Source of the DNA: Limnephilus marmoratus
Taxonomy: Eukaryota; Arthropoda; Insecta; Trichoptera; Limnephilidae
Assembly: GCA_917880885.1 (NCBI GenBank)
Contig: OU862919.1
Coordinates: 11,550,001-11,614,000, forward strand
DNA: 64,000 bases
Reading direction: 5' to 3'
Shown here: positions 42,954 through 53,689 of the stretch, piece after piece
Numbering within the stretch: the first letter of the stretch is position 1
Layout of the letters: each line of letters opens with the position of its first letter
The notes under the pieces: model-generated
Seen by the model: the letters and a program-made list of their open reading frames with translations, nothing else
What the model was told of the DNA's origin: nothing
The model's database searches: none
Position numbers and translations under genes: made by a program

Positions 42954-45900
42954 CTATACTGGTATATTATTTGATTTTACTATATCCTTCACATGAAAAT
43001 CACCCGCAACTTTTCCGTTTAAGTCTGCAAGCGTATAGATTAGATTGGATTTTTTCTTTACTACCACATTCTGAACAAACCGAGGTGCCAATTTCTGTGC
43101 GAAATAATTCAATGCGTTAGATTGTGCAAAATTTCTCCGCCACACCACATCACCAACCTGATAGGTGATGTGTTTTCTGCGCAGGTTGTAATGGTCAGCT
43201 CCTTTTTGATAAGCTTTAAGAAGAGCATTCGAGACTTGCTCGTAAATCGAAGACAACTCTTCTAGTTTCTGTGCATAAGCTTTAGGTTGAGCACCCACTT
43301 GCGAATTGGATTCCTCATCCGCTATTGGATTACGGTGCAGATCACCGTCCAGTATCTGCTCCCGACCGTGCATCAGGAAATAAGGTGTATAACCTGTAGC
43401 GCAGTTTACCGTGTTATTCATAGCCGATTGCACTTGCGGAAGAAATTTGGACCAATTTCGGTGGTCTGATTCAACAAGGATCGATAACGCCGTACCCAAG
43501 GTTTGATTATAACGTTCGACTACATTGTTTTGAGGCGTATAAGACGAATTGTAAAATGGTGGTGGTATGTTATAACTACTAAGTAAGACCTTAAATTCTT
43601 TCGAAACAAATTGACGACCATTATCACAGACGATAGTTCGTGGTACGCCGTGAACAAGAAAGATGTTTTCTTCTAAGATTTTAATTATGCTTCTCGCGGT
43701 GCCATTGCGCAGCGGAAATAGCCATGTAAATTTAGAAAAAACGTCTACACATGATAAGATTACGGTAAAACCTGAGTAACTCCTAGGTAAAGGACCTACT
43801 AAATCTATCGACAACATTTGCAAGGGTCGTGTGACCTTTTTTGGGTTTGAAGAGATGCCGTTAGGTGGGGCTGTACTTATTTTGTGGGCCTTGCAGACTG
43901 TACAACGATTAACAAATTGCTTAACATCCTTATACATATTAGGCCAATAGTAACGCAATTGCACCTTTTTATAGGTTTTGAATACCCCAGGATGACAAGC
44001 TCGCGAAGACTCGTGTAAATTTGAAAGAATTGCCTGTCTACCTTCCTGCGGAACTACCCTCTTCCAGGCAGTATCCTCGCACAGAGCTAGACTAGTCTTT
44101 GCGTGTCGGAACAATTCATTATTACGCATTTGAAAGTTCTGGAAACGTTGTGGAAAATCTTGGCATCCTTTCCAGGCTTTCAAATACCACGTATCCTTTG
44201 TATGTTCAGTGTCCATACCTGATAATACGGCAAGGTCCATTCGTGATAGCACGTCTGGAACAACATGTTGTGTCCCTTTGCGATGGACAACGTCAAAAGA
44301 AAATTGCGAAAGGCGAGAGCTCCACCGTGCAAGACGGCCACTAGGGTTGGACAAGGACCCCAGCCATTTCAAGCTTGAGTGGTCAGTAACTACTGAAAAA
44401 TGAGCTCCTTCTATATACGGTCTAAAGTGAGTCACCGAGTCTAGCACAGCTAAGAGTTCCCGTTCAGTGATGCCATAATTTCTTTCATGAACGTTTAAGC
44501 AACGTGAGTAATAAGCGATGGGATGCTCTTGCCCGTCTACGTCTTGGATCAAAACTCCTCCAATCCCTGCGGAGCTCGCGTCGCAATGGATAGAGAAAGG
44601 CCTGGTGAAATCCGGGCAGCATAAAACTGGAGCCGTAGTCAACGCGCGTTTTAAATCTTTAAAAGCAGTTTCAGCTTCCTGAGACCACTTGAAATTGCTA
44701 ATTCCATTTTTAGAACCTGTGAGTTTAGTAAGAGGGGCAGCTATTCCCGAAAATCCTTTAATGAACCTTCTAAAGTAACCGCACAAACCAATGAATGCCC
44801 GGATTTGTTTTGCATTTTTTGGGACTGGGAAATTTTTGATGCTTTCTATTTTTATTGGATCCGTACGGAGACCCTGCGAATCTACTAAATACCCTAAATA
44901 TTTAAGTTCTGATTTGCAAAACTCGGATTTTTTTAAGTTTATGGTAAGACCTGCGTCTCGCAAACGTTCGTATACACGGTTTAATAGATTAAGATGTGAC
45001 TCCAAATCTTCTGATATTAAGATCAAATCATCCAGATAGCAAAAAGCATTATCGTCGAATTCCGGCCCAAAAAGAACATCTGCCAGTCTTTGCAACTCAC
45101 TAGGGGCGTTTTTCAGTCCGAAAGGCATACGGGTGAACTCAAACAAACCCCGTCCAGGGACGACGAAAGCTGTTTTCTCACAAGAGTCCTTGTCTAAGGC
45201 AATTTGCCAAAAAGCCTTTGAAAGGTCTATAGAAGAGACGTACCTAGCTCCACCTAGCTTGTCTAGAATCCGCGATATATATGGCAAAGGGTACGCGTCG
45301 CGAATCGTGACATTATTGATTTTGCGAGAGTCTAAGCAAAAACGACCGGTACCGTCTTTTTTTGTAACGATTAATACTGGACTCGACCATGGAGAACGTG
45401 AGGGACGTATTACTCCTAATTTTAGCATTTCATCCACTTCTAATTCTAATTGTTTTTGTCTTGCTGGAGACAAAGGATAATACCTTTGTTTGATCGGAGG
45501 CCCTGTTGTATTAATCTTGTGTTTGACTAAATGCGTCAGGCCTAAGCCACGCTTCTCGAAAGAAATCGATTCAAATTTTTTAATAATAGCAGAGAGTGCC
45601 TGATTCTCTGAGGGACTTAAGGAAGAGGCTGGCTGAATTGCCCGCAACCCATTAATTTTGTTTTCCGAAGTAGGACCAATAGCTTTTGAAAACAGCTCCG
45701 GTGCGATATGGAACTGCTTCCAAAAGTCTATACCTAGGATAAACGATGGTGACAATGTCGGGATGACGTAGAAAAGTATTGTATGGGTAATTGATTTGTA
45801 CGTCACCGGCAACGACATTGTACCCAGGACTGGCTGATTCGCACCGTCCGCTGTTGATACACTAAAATTAACCTTAACTAATTCTATACCTAACTTAATA

Positions 45901-46166
45901 AAAATCTTATAACTATCACCTCCCAAACACGATAATGAGGCGCCACTGTCCAACAGTGCGCTGTAAAAATTGTTAAATATATATACATTTGCATAAGGAC
46001 GACCATCGTTTTCAATCTCCATCCCCTGTGGCAGTGGGCCCACTGTTCCAGGTGATGGGACTGAAAGAAACTGATGGACTAGTCGGAGCCAACTCTTCCA
46101 TTCCCGATTCCTCTGCGCATAGGATGGGACGTGGTAAGAGAGACTCCGCCCTAGTTTTCCGACTTG
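42954..46166 (-). CDS. Gypsy pol: protease, reverse transcriptase, RNase H, integrase
   Basis: The frame is open from 46166 to the stop at 42954. It has no early ATG, so it is expected to be made as a gag-pol fusion; a GTG at 46043 is only a convenient reference (residue 1). Protease ALLDSGAS at about 30; reverse transcriptase with RMPFGLKNAPS and FCYLDD (about 333); RNase H with HCDASSAG (about 484), a later ERELLAV and TDHSSLKWL; integrase zinc-binding HESSRACHPG...CTVCKAHK (about 680-720); and integrase core aspartates in SIDLVGPL (about 746) and CDNGRQF (about 805) with the glutamate of NNVVERYN (about 841). No stop or frameshift is visible, and catalytic residues are in place. The product copies element RNA and inserts the DNA into the nuclear genome. 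Confidence 0.95.
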   Translation of the reverse strand, partial: QVGKLGRSLSYHVPSYAQRNREWKSWLRLVHQFLSVPSPGTVGPLPQGMEIENDGRPYANVYIFNNFYSALLDSGASLSCLGGDSYKIFIKLGIELVKVNFSVSTADGANQPVLGTMSLPVTYKSITHTILFYVIPTLSPSFILGIDFWKQFHIAPELFSKAIGPTSENKINGLRAIQPASSLSPSENQALSAIIKKFESISFEKRGLGLTHLVKHKINTTGPPIKQRYYPLSPARQKQLELEVDEMLKLGVIRPSRSPWSSPVLIVTKKDGTGRFCLDSRKINNVTIRDAYPLPYISRILDKLGGARYVSSIDLSKAFWQIALDKDSCEKTAFVVPGRGLFEFTRMPFGLKNAPSELQRLADVLFGPEFDDNAFCYLDDLILISEDLESHLNLLNRVYERLRDAGLTINLKKSEFCKSELKYLGYLVDSQGLRTDPIKIESIKNFPVPKNAKQIRAFIGLCGYFRRFIKGFSGIAAPLTKLTGSKNGISNFKWSQEAETAFKDLKRALTTAPVLCCPDFTRPFSIHCDASSAGIGGVLIQDVDGQEHPIAYYSRCLNVHERNYGITERELLAVLDSVTHFRPYIEGAHFSVVTDHSSLKWLGSLSNPSGRLARWSSRLSQFSFDVVHRKGTQHVVPDVLSRMDLAVLSGMDTEHTKDTWYLKAWKGCQDFPQRFQNFQMRNNELFRHAKTSLALCEDTAWKRVVPQEGRQAILSNLHESSRACHPGVFKTYKKVQLRYYWPNMYKDVKQFVNRCTVCKAHKISTAPPNGISSNPKKVTRPLQMLSIDLVGPLPRSYSGFTVILSCVDVFSKFTWLFPLRNGTARSIIKILEENIFLVHGVPRTIVCDNGRQFVSKEFKVLLSSYNIPPPFYNSSYTPQNNVVERYNQTLGTALSILVESDHRNWSKFLPQVQSAMNNTVNCATGYTPYFLMHGREQILDGDLHRNPIADEESNSQVGAQPKAYAQKLEELSSIYEQVSNALLKAYQKGADHYNLRRKHITYQVGDVVWRRNFAQSNALNYFAQKLAPRFVQNVVVKKKSNLIYTLADLNGKVAGDFHVKDIVKSNNIPV
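46151..46166 (-). promoter_or_regulatory. Candidate gag-pol -1 frameshift window
   Basis: Gag and pol overlap only here, and pol is in the -1 frame relative to gag. On the minus strand the last gag codons read TCG GAA AAC TAG. A slip of one base back on GGAAAAC would enter pol. The heptamer is not a canonical X-XXY-YYZ site, so the mechanism is an inference from the overlap and frame relation. Confidence 0.65.
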
Positions 46167-47326
46167 TTATTATTAATTCTTCCTTTAACCGCTCCCACTT
46201 TTGGATTATTTCCCGCTGCGGCTTTTCTTTTACAGTCCGCTACAACATGTCCCGGTTTCTTACAATAAAGACAAAATTGATTCCTAACAATGGTTCTAGA
46301 AGTTCCTTCGGTATTTAGACTATTTCCATTGAAAGAAGACGGAGGTTTGTTATTGTTGTAACCCGCATTGGTGTTACTGTAGTTACGCCCAGCATGACTA
46401 TAACTATTGCCATTAGAAGATTGTTTATAATTATTATAAGAAAACCCTGTACGTTTATAAGTACCGGTATTATTGTTTGACAAAGTTTTATTGGTAGGCC
46501 CAAATCTCTCTTCTTTATTAGTAGTATAGTTATTGCTTTTTTCAAATTTGTTTGAAAAAGAAGAAGAAGAAGTAGCAAATTCCTCCGGTGGTGTCGCATA
46601 AGACTCTAAGTTTCCTGCGTAAGTTGTTAACTGTTCGAATGTAAAAATATCTCTAGAAACTAATAAGTTAGTGTACATTGGAAGCAAAGCCTTTTTGGCA
46701 AGCCGCAAAAGTTCCTGCTCAGGAAGTTTAGCTTCTAGCATGTTATTTAGAGATTTCATTCTAAGTGAAAACTCAAGGACTGACATACCTTTTGGTTGCG
46801 TCATGTTGAAAAGTTTTACTTTTAAGTCCGTTTGTAGGTCATTTGCCTCAAATTGATTGATCAAAAGTTTAGACAGCTCGTCCCATTTCAAGTCCGGATG
46901 ATATATTGACCTGAACCAAAGTAATGCTAGTCCATCTAACAGATCAGGAAAAACGCGAACTAGATTATCGTGACTAAAATTTTTCGTCCTACATTTTTCT
47001 TCAATCAACAAGAGAAATTCTCTTATGCTCGATTTTCCATCAAATTTTATCTTCCAATTTTCCACATTGATGGTGGGTGATTCTCTATAAATAATTTTTG
47101 TGTGTTTAATTATTGTAGGGTTGTCAACGGTCTGGTTCTCAGAATCCGAATCTGAAGAATCCATATCTGTTTCTGATATTGTTGGCATCTTAAGTGTCTT
47201 ATTAAATGCACGCGCCTGCGAGCGCAACGCGTGAGAGGTGGATGCCGGTTCAAGAGAACGACTTGATAATTCTTTTATGAGATCCTCTTTAGAGGCGTTG
47301 TTGATGTTTGGGATAGGAGTTGACAT
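46151..47326 (-). CDS. Gypsy gag (capsid and nucleocapsid)
   Basis: 391 codons from the ATG at 47326. Residues about 90-230 form a capsid-type region with WKIKFDGKSSIREFLLLIEE and WDELSKLLINQFEAND, as in retrotransposon gag families. Next comes an asparagine/serine/tyrosine-rich low-complexity linker (about 245-345), then one CCHC zinc knuckle CLYCKKPGHVVADC (about 353-366) and a basic tail. It would form the particle shell and package element RNA in the cytoplasm. It ends at TAG 46151-46153, overlapping the open pol frame, which begins at 46166. No protease motif in this frame. Confidence 0.95.
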   Translation of the reverse strand: MSTPIPNINNASKEDLIKELSSRSLEPASTSHALRSQARAFNKTLKMPTISETDMDSSDSDSENQTVDNPTIIKHTKIIYRESPTINVENWKIKFDGKSSIREFLLLIEEKCRTKNFSHDNLVRVFPDLLDGLALLWFRSIYHPDLKWDELSKLLINQFEANDLQTDLKVKLFNMTQPKGMSVLEFSLRMKSLNNMLEAKLPEQELLRLAKKALLPMYTNLLVSRDIFTFEQLTTYAGNLESYATPPEEFATSSSSFSNKFEKSNNYTTNKEERFGPTNKTLSNNNTGTYKRTGFSYNNYKQSSNGNSYSHAGRNYSNTNAGYNNNKPPSSFNGNSLNTEGTSRTIVRNQFCLYCKKPGHVVADCKRKAAAGNNPKVGAVKGRINNNKSEN

Positions 47327-47447
47327 TGTTAAAACAATTGGATAAAATAATAAAATAATGAAAAGTTGTTGTTAATGTTAATAATTATTGTTGATGTTAT
47401 TTTTGTTGACGTATAATATAGATTGTTGATGATAAGTAGAACAAACC

Positions 47448-47482
<35 letters not shown>

Positions 47483-48437
47483 TAATGAAAGAATGGAGAA
47501 AAAAAAAAATTTTTTTTTTTTTAGCAACCCTGTATTTTGTGGCAACCTTGACATCCAAAGTAATTCTGGCGTAGGTATTTTACTGAATTTACCACCGAAA
47601 TTCCAAGCATAATTTCAAAAAAGAATAATCCAAAAAAATATTTTTTCAATAAAAGAAAAATATTCCAACAATTTAGTTAAATATGTCAAACTATTCCACC
47701 ACTCTCAATAATCGATGTATTATTGTTTGAATTTGAATGTTGTTGATTAATTATGACCATCCTTTATGTATGATGATGTTTAAGGAATAAATTATAAATT
47801 TAATCTCATTAAATAACAATCCCTTCATTATACTACACTTGTTAAATAATTAATAATTCTAACTAATTCACTTAAATTCATAACAAGAATTCTAGTTTGA
47901 TGTAAACCCATCTGTCACTATTGACATTCGCTTGTCTGAAATAAACAGCAATTGACACTTACGATGTTTACCTTTTAAATTGCCTCTATTTTGAAGCATA
48001 GACAATAACTATTTTTTTTTTAAATAAACATATGTAATTTTCTTTTATCATAGAAGAAATATTGTCTATGGTGATACCCGACGCTTCTATGAAAATAATA
48101 TTTCAAATATTGAGGTTAAGTTGACGTATTGACATTTAAAACATAACCTGTATTACATGTCTACTGAGCACGAGAAACACCAAAATACATGACATAATTA
48201 TACGTAAATTGCAACACTCCGTATTGCAAAGGACATTGTTGTATTTGAATTATAACGAGACACCATTGCACCATTAAATTAATGAATATTATTATGAAAT
48301 TACAGTATCATACTGTTTTAAATCTCTGTGATAAAATAGCAAGTTGTAAAACGAGATTTTAGTTGATCGATTTGATGAATATAATTGTGAGTAAAGAATG
48401 TGTCTTTATACGAGCAACCCACGTTAAAGGCGTCAAA
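47327..48437 (-). other. Gypsy 5' leader
   Basis: 1.1 kb between the 5' LTR and gag, with an A run at about 47451-47475 and T/A runs near 47500-47522. I could not assign a primer-binding site confidently: TTTGACGCC adjoins the LTR on the minus strand, and a TGGGTTGCTCG begins about 16 bases in. Confidence 0.7.
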
Positions 48438-49733
48438 TGTTATGTGAATATCTTATAATTCACGTTGAAACGGCAATTATTACGTGCAAAATGGCGTAAG
48501 GAGCCATATGATGTGGCTAGCTGAGAGGGAAGAAGACGGGATGAATACAACTGCGTACTTTTCTATTAATAGAGCGCCAAATCCTGTTCAAGACAGAATA
48601 TGTCCACAGTTGAATTCACTACGCCTTCTTCCTAGAACGACGGAGAGCATTTAATTCTTCCCAGGGAGCGTGGGCACTATGACAATCACTTCTTTACTCA
48701 TCATTAGGAACTACAGTGTATCGATATGAAATAACAAAGAGATTTGAATCAATATTTTCTATATTTACAATATCGAACATTTAAAACAATACGGTATTAT
48801 AAACCAATTTTACAAGGGAAAAAATACACTACTGAAAACTCACCCCTGTATTGCGACCATGACCTTGAAAACTAGCTAATTCGGATTAAGTGCCTGCGGG
48901 CAGGCATGATGCACGTAGTGGAGCTTGGTGCTTCGTCCAGCATCCAAGAGGTGGTCCTGATGTGATCCTGCTGAGGTCGCGATGCCAAACCCCCCTGGGA
49001 GCATCAGGACGATGAGAAATGATCCGGTGTATTGCGCCAGCCTGGCCAGCAGTATGATGCCCGTCCTACGAGGCCATCAAGCCCAAATAGATGGATGCCT
49101 ACGGGATTTGTTGACAGACGGAGTCGGCGACGAATCCGGGGTTGCGGTGAACCGGAACGGTCTGTTCTGCGTATCAAAATCAAGTACGCGGGTTTTTATA
49201 TGAACGCCTCAGTAGGCGGCGGATGTTAAAGTTAAAACTCCGAACACTAATTAAATAAACTTCGCCGTGGCTTGCGAGGTGTAGCGGGAGTCCATGTTCG
49301 CCAATTGCACTTTCCCAGTCGCCAGATCAGCTAGATAAACGGCATTACTTATTCTCGTCGCACGAGGCGCCGACGGCCATTGATGAACCGAAAACTTCGT
49401 TAATTCCGGGCCGAACAATTCGGATCTTTAGGTTAATCCCGTTATTTACACATAAGGTACGGATCTCTTTGCAACGCGGAGTCGTATTGTTCCGGTATAT
49501 TTTACATTATAAAACTTAAATCGCTAGGTGACTGTGCCCGAGAAAAACACGGCGTCCTCCTGTGTTCTCTCTCGTCCAGAGTGCCGTTTCAAAAACAAAA
49601 CCCGTTTCCGCTCAGTCTGCCAACCTGCCGAGTATCTCGAATAAACTATTACCATCCTTCAAATAAAGGTACCTGCCTATCCGAGTAATAAATTAAAGTA
49701 ATTTATATGTAATGATGCATCCACATCATAACA
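48438..49733 (-). repeat. Gypsy 5' LTR (minus strand)
   Basis: 1,296 bp. It carries the element promoter by position, since transcription runs toward lower coordinates. No specific promoter motif is claimed. Confidence 0.95.
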
Positions 49734-50021
49734 AAGTCATTACATTACATAGTATAAAATAAAGTCGCTCAAAATGTTTGTGCGCATAGATCTTTTAAAC
49801 TACGCAACGGATTTTCATGCGGTTTTCACCAATGGATAGAGTGATTCAAGAGGAAGGTTTATATGTATAATATATGTTTATTATAGTAGAGAAAAGCCGA
49901 GAAATTCAAATATTCAATTCAGGCAGCGGGCAGCTGGCAAGCGGATGGTGTGGATTTTATAAAGGTTGGGTAATGGCATTGTGTTTCATTAGCCACAGCA
50001 ACGTGTGGCCGGGTCTGCTAG
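49734..50021 (+). mobile_element. Helitron 3' part, plus strand
   Basis: Ends in CTAG (50018-50021) followed by T, 12 bases or so after a hairpin GCCACA-GCAACG-TGTGGC (about 49992-50009). The 280 bp upstream matches the minus-strand Helitron at 57854-58135, for example AAACTACGCAACGGATTTTC and AGATAGAGTGATTCA-like. The left end is missing; the Gypsy element inserted immediately beside the preserved part. Confidence 0.85.
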
Positions 50022-50039
50022 TTTATTTATAATTAGCAA

Positions 50040-50155
50040 TAATTAGATTTTTTTTAACTCTGAGGAAGAGAGCATCGCTCTCGAAATATATCGGTTTTAT
50101 AAGCATTAAAAGTGGTTAAAACAGAAATCCTTTAATTTTGAGTTAAAATGGTACC
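50040..50155. repeat. Right inverted repeat enclosing the Gypsy/Helitron nest
   Basis: Partner of 39955-40060. Core GGAAGAGAGCATCGCTCTCG, then GGTTAAAACAGAAATCCTTT. Their separation is explained by the later insertions between them. Confidence 0.7.
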
Positions 50156-50269
50156 ACAAAATAAATTGGCTTATTTGAAGAAGTGTAAAATATTATTTTA
50201 ATAAATAATATATTATATTAGATATATTAAATGTATATTAGGTGAATGATATAGAAAAAAAACTATTGT

Positions 50270-50575
50270 GCTATAGAACACAAACAACTGAAGTAAAACT
50301 TCTGCTCCATCTATATGATAGGAAGAGAGAAAGAAAATGTGCGCGCGCACTGCTTTCTCTTGCTCCTACAGTGTGATACAGACAATAGGCCTGCCCTGTG
50401 TAACGTAACTGGCTATGAGAGAAAGAGAGAAAGAAAATGTGGGCTCGCACCTCTCTCTCTTGCACCTCCAGTAATATACGTAGCGTTCGCCTCGCTTTTC
50501 GTAACACTCTCGTCACGCATTCGCCAGCTTACTCCCCAAGTCAAGCGTGCGTAAAGAAGTTTTACTTCAAAAATC
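50270..50575 (+). repeat. Repeat family C (long variant), uninterrupted
   Basis: Left: TGTGCTATAGAACACAAACA then CTGAAGTAAAACTTC. Right: CTCGTCACGCATTCGCCAGC to GTAAAGAAGTTTTACTTC. The middle contains a duplicated purine block, GAGAGAAAGAAAATGTG, at about 50322-50341 and 50421-50440. This copy defines the unbroken form of the two copies at 8686-10757. Confidence 0.8.
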
Positions 50576-52238
50576 TAATAGAAATATTGAGCTAACAAGG
50601 ATTTTAACGCCAACAAGGATTAATTTCGAGTGCCGATTATAATGATGATTCTTACAAAAATAATTAAACCTTTCCAAGAATTTTAGGATACCTACTCTTC
50701 CTGCGTTGGACTTAAAATTAATTATAATTCTAAATCTCACGTTTTCGGCCAGATGAGTTGCAATAGTTCATACCGTATTATTTCAATTCCATCTCTTATA
50801 AAAACAATTTATTGAACGTCGCGCGTCGTTGGGATTATTATATTTTTCTAAAATAATTTTATTCATTTTAATAGATACTACAAGACAGCAGACGGCAACA
50901 AGCGGACCGCGGTTTGAATCTGGATTGCTAAAACTGGACCACCATCTTAAAATAATATTATGTTTCTTCTTTTTTCTTAAATTAAAGCGTGATATAAATT
51001 ATGATAAACATTGTGTGAATTTCCTTTAAATGCATATTTAAATGGCCATCTAAAAGATTTACCACTGGAGCGACCACGTAAAATAAATACATTAGCCTCG
51101 ATTGCTTGAGATTTCCCAGAAGATCATTTTTTAAATTTTTCGTTATCAATAAAAAAAAATCATAACTTCGAATGTTTACACGGAAACATAGAAACTTATT
51201 AACGCACTATATAACCAATGAATCAACCTGTATTTTACCGTTTATTTCATATTTGTAGAACTTATAAAAAAATATAAATAAATCGTAAAGTTTATAAACG
51301 CGCGAATCCTGCTTGTTTGTTACTTTGAAACTGTCGGGAGGGGTACTTATTCGAGTCAACATAGAATATTTTAGATTTCTGTATGTTGTATGTGGTATAT
51401 ATTAAGTATACACAGACAACATACAGAAATAATGAAAGGTGCATGTACTGCATATCCATGGAAAAAGAACTTAATTTTATCCGTAAACAGATCAAAAATT
51501 CGGCGTGAATTTTTTTTTTTTAACATCGAATTATATAGTCTCGAAGTTCGGATTTGCGACAGCTATGATCGTAATAGATAAAGGAGGTCACTAACCTCGT
51601 TTTAAAATAAATGGCTAGCCATGGAAATGTTTTAAATAATTACAATAAATGTTTTACGAACGGTTGGAAAATGTGGTACAATTTTGGACCGCTATCAACC
51701 GCAGAAAAATTAAAGTGGACATTTTTCGACCATAATCACTCCAGTTGTTAATTGCCTAAATTTCGTTCTGAATAACAAAAATCAACAGCAGTCGTTGATT
51801 CGACCTTGTACGTTGAAAGTTATTCGCCTGCGGCGTTTTCCACGTGTTTTCGTGGATGTGGTAATTTCACCGTACCGCTTAGTTTCCGTTTGCAAATTCT
51901 AAACGTTTTCCCGACAAAATATTGTTTGGGAACTAACTTTCCCAATTACAGAAAACAATGACATTATTATTTGTTGTTATTAAGTTTAATTTGACAACTC
52001 CAATTTATTTATTTTTTGTTTACATTTTCAAAAATATTATTATTCAATTAACAAAAACAGTTTATTTATAAATAAGTGCTGCTGTTTACATATTATTATG
52101 CGTGACAGCTGACAGCTGTATCGCCTTCCGAAGGCATTACCAAACTGGATCTGCAGAGCGACAAACGGTGCACACATCGAAACATACTAAGGTACGAATT
52201 TTTTTTTATCTTGTTTCCGCACATTTTAAGGTCATAAC
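50576..52238. other. Unrecognised non-coding stretch
   Basis: No gene. A hairpin of about 25-bp arms with TTTCTGTATGTTGT and ACAACATACAGAAA lies at 51375-51431. Confidence 0.45.
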
Positions 52239-52420
52239 TATTGAATTTATTTATTTATTTATTTATTTATTTATTGTTTCTTTACACTGTAGGTAAAAAT
52301 GTTTACAATACAATTTGTTACCTCACTAGGACAAGCCTGTGTTAATTACCTCTAATAGTTTCTTTAAAGTAGTTAGTTTAAAACTTGTCATTATTTTTCG
52401 ATAACCCTGGATTATTGAAT
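52239..52420 (-). mobile_element. Short LINE 3' end, minus strand, with target duplication
   Basis: 166 bp between TATTGAAT at 52239-52246 and 52413-52420. It starts with a (TTTA)n run on the plus strand (the tail) and contains CCTCACTAGGACAAGCCTGTG, similar in style to the tail at 36500. 5'-truncated and non-coding. Confidence 0.8.
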
Positions 52421-52734
52421 AAATAAAGAAATATAAAAATTTAAAAAAAAAACGACATTATTCATTGAATTGACCATGTTCTTTGAAAAATTTTGGCCTG
52501 CGCCTGCGAAAAATTCTAAAAGAATTGGCGACTCAATATTGATGGGAAACTTTCAATCCGAATACAAAAATCAATAGCAATATTGATTTGACCTTGCAGG
52601 TAAAATATTTTCACCTGCGGCGCAGCGCTTTCTCATAGTCTTCCTGGATGAAATGTTTTACTTATATCCCGTGTTCCTCAAGTCTCTGGCATATTTTGTT
52701 ATAAAGTTAAAATACCCCTTCTGAACGTTCCTGA

Positions 52735-53180
52735 AAACTAAAAATTTTTACTGAAAGGTTATTTCTGCTTTCAAATTTTAAAATTAGAAATAAGCACATA
52801 TATTTTTATACACAAAAAATTAGAAAGCGAACATAATAAGGTTTTAAAAATGGAACACTTTACGTTTTTTGTAACTAAAAACACCGACATCGAAAAAAAA
52901 ACACACACACACATATTTTATTGGTCAAATGTATTTTGAATGTTATCGTCACCTCATTTTTGTAAAGATAATTGTTAAAAAAAGTCCAAAAGTTCAAATT
53001 TATTTTTTTTCAAATTACGGTCGGAAAATATGGTTTTACAAAGGCGTATATTTTAATTATTTTGTGGGTAACTTTTAGATATGAACACAAAGCATGATAT
53101 GTTCTCTTTCTAACACTGTTTAGATTATATTTCTCACAATGATAGTGAGGGAGACACAACGATTTTTGTGAGATCTATAT
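52735..53180 (+). repeat. Repeat family D, copy 1
   Basis: Aligns by eye with 58307-58747 over about 440 bp at roughly 65-75 percent: TATTTTATTGGTCAAATGTA, TTTCAAATTACGGTCGGAAA, GTTCTCTTTCTAACACTGTT and GTGAGGGAGACACAACGATT. Non-coding and AT-rich. Confidence 0.75.
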
Positions 53181-53689
53181 GAGTTATATTCCAAAAGCGT
53201 GCCATAGTCTTACTGCGTCAGGGAAATAATTTTAGGTAAATGAATAAATTTTAATGCTTGAAATCGCACTATGATTCTCGCAATATTCAAATGACTTTTT
53301 ATGGTTCCGTGTCAACCCCTGTTACAAAATCGTGTTATTTTGAATTACTTGTCGTGCAATTTAGTTTTTCTTTATTTTCTCTGCAAAGTATTCAGACCAT
53401 ACCAGAAATTACTTGCGGACCCCTGCTCTTAGGTGTGTTTTTTTAGTTCTTTATTATGAAGTTTCATTTTATTATTTGGCCTGAGGTCAGGGATTTGGCG
53501 CCAAGCAAATGGTTCAAGTATCAACAGTAAGGTTAATTACTTAGGTTGATTAATTACTTACTTCTGAGACAAGAGCATAATGCTTCACATCTGTGTTACT
53601 TGTAATAGATACCTTTTTGCGTTGAAAAGAAGGTATTGCGCTTACAATATTTCCAAATTAACCAAGTAGTTTGCTACGTTTGTTGCCTT

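Larger units (their letters stand above)
40157..49733 (-). mobile_element. Complete Ty3/Gypsy LTR retrotransposon, minus strand
   Basis: LTRs of 1,296 bp each (40157-41452 and 48438-49733) with TG...CA ends, no difference seen by eye, flanked by the 4-bp duplication AAGT (40153-40156 and 49734-49737). Order on the minus strand: 5' LTR, 1.1-kb leader, gag, pol, 1.5-kb non-coding tail, polypurine tract, 3' LTR. No envelope-like frame. Pol order protease, reverse transcriptase, RNase H, integrase makes it Gypsy. All frames open and LTRs identical: likely recent and possibly active. Confidence 0.97.
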
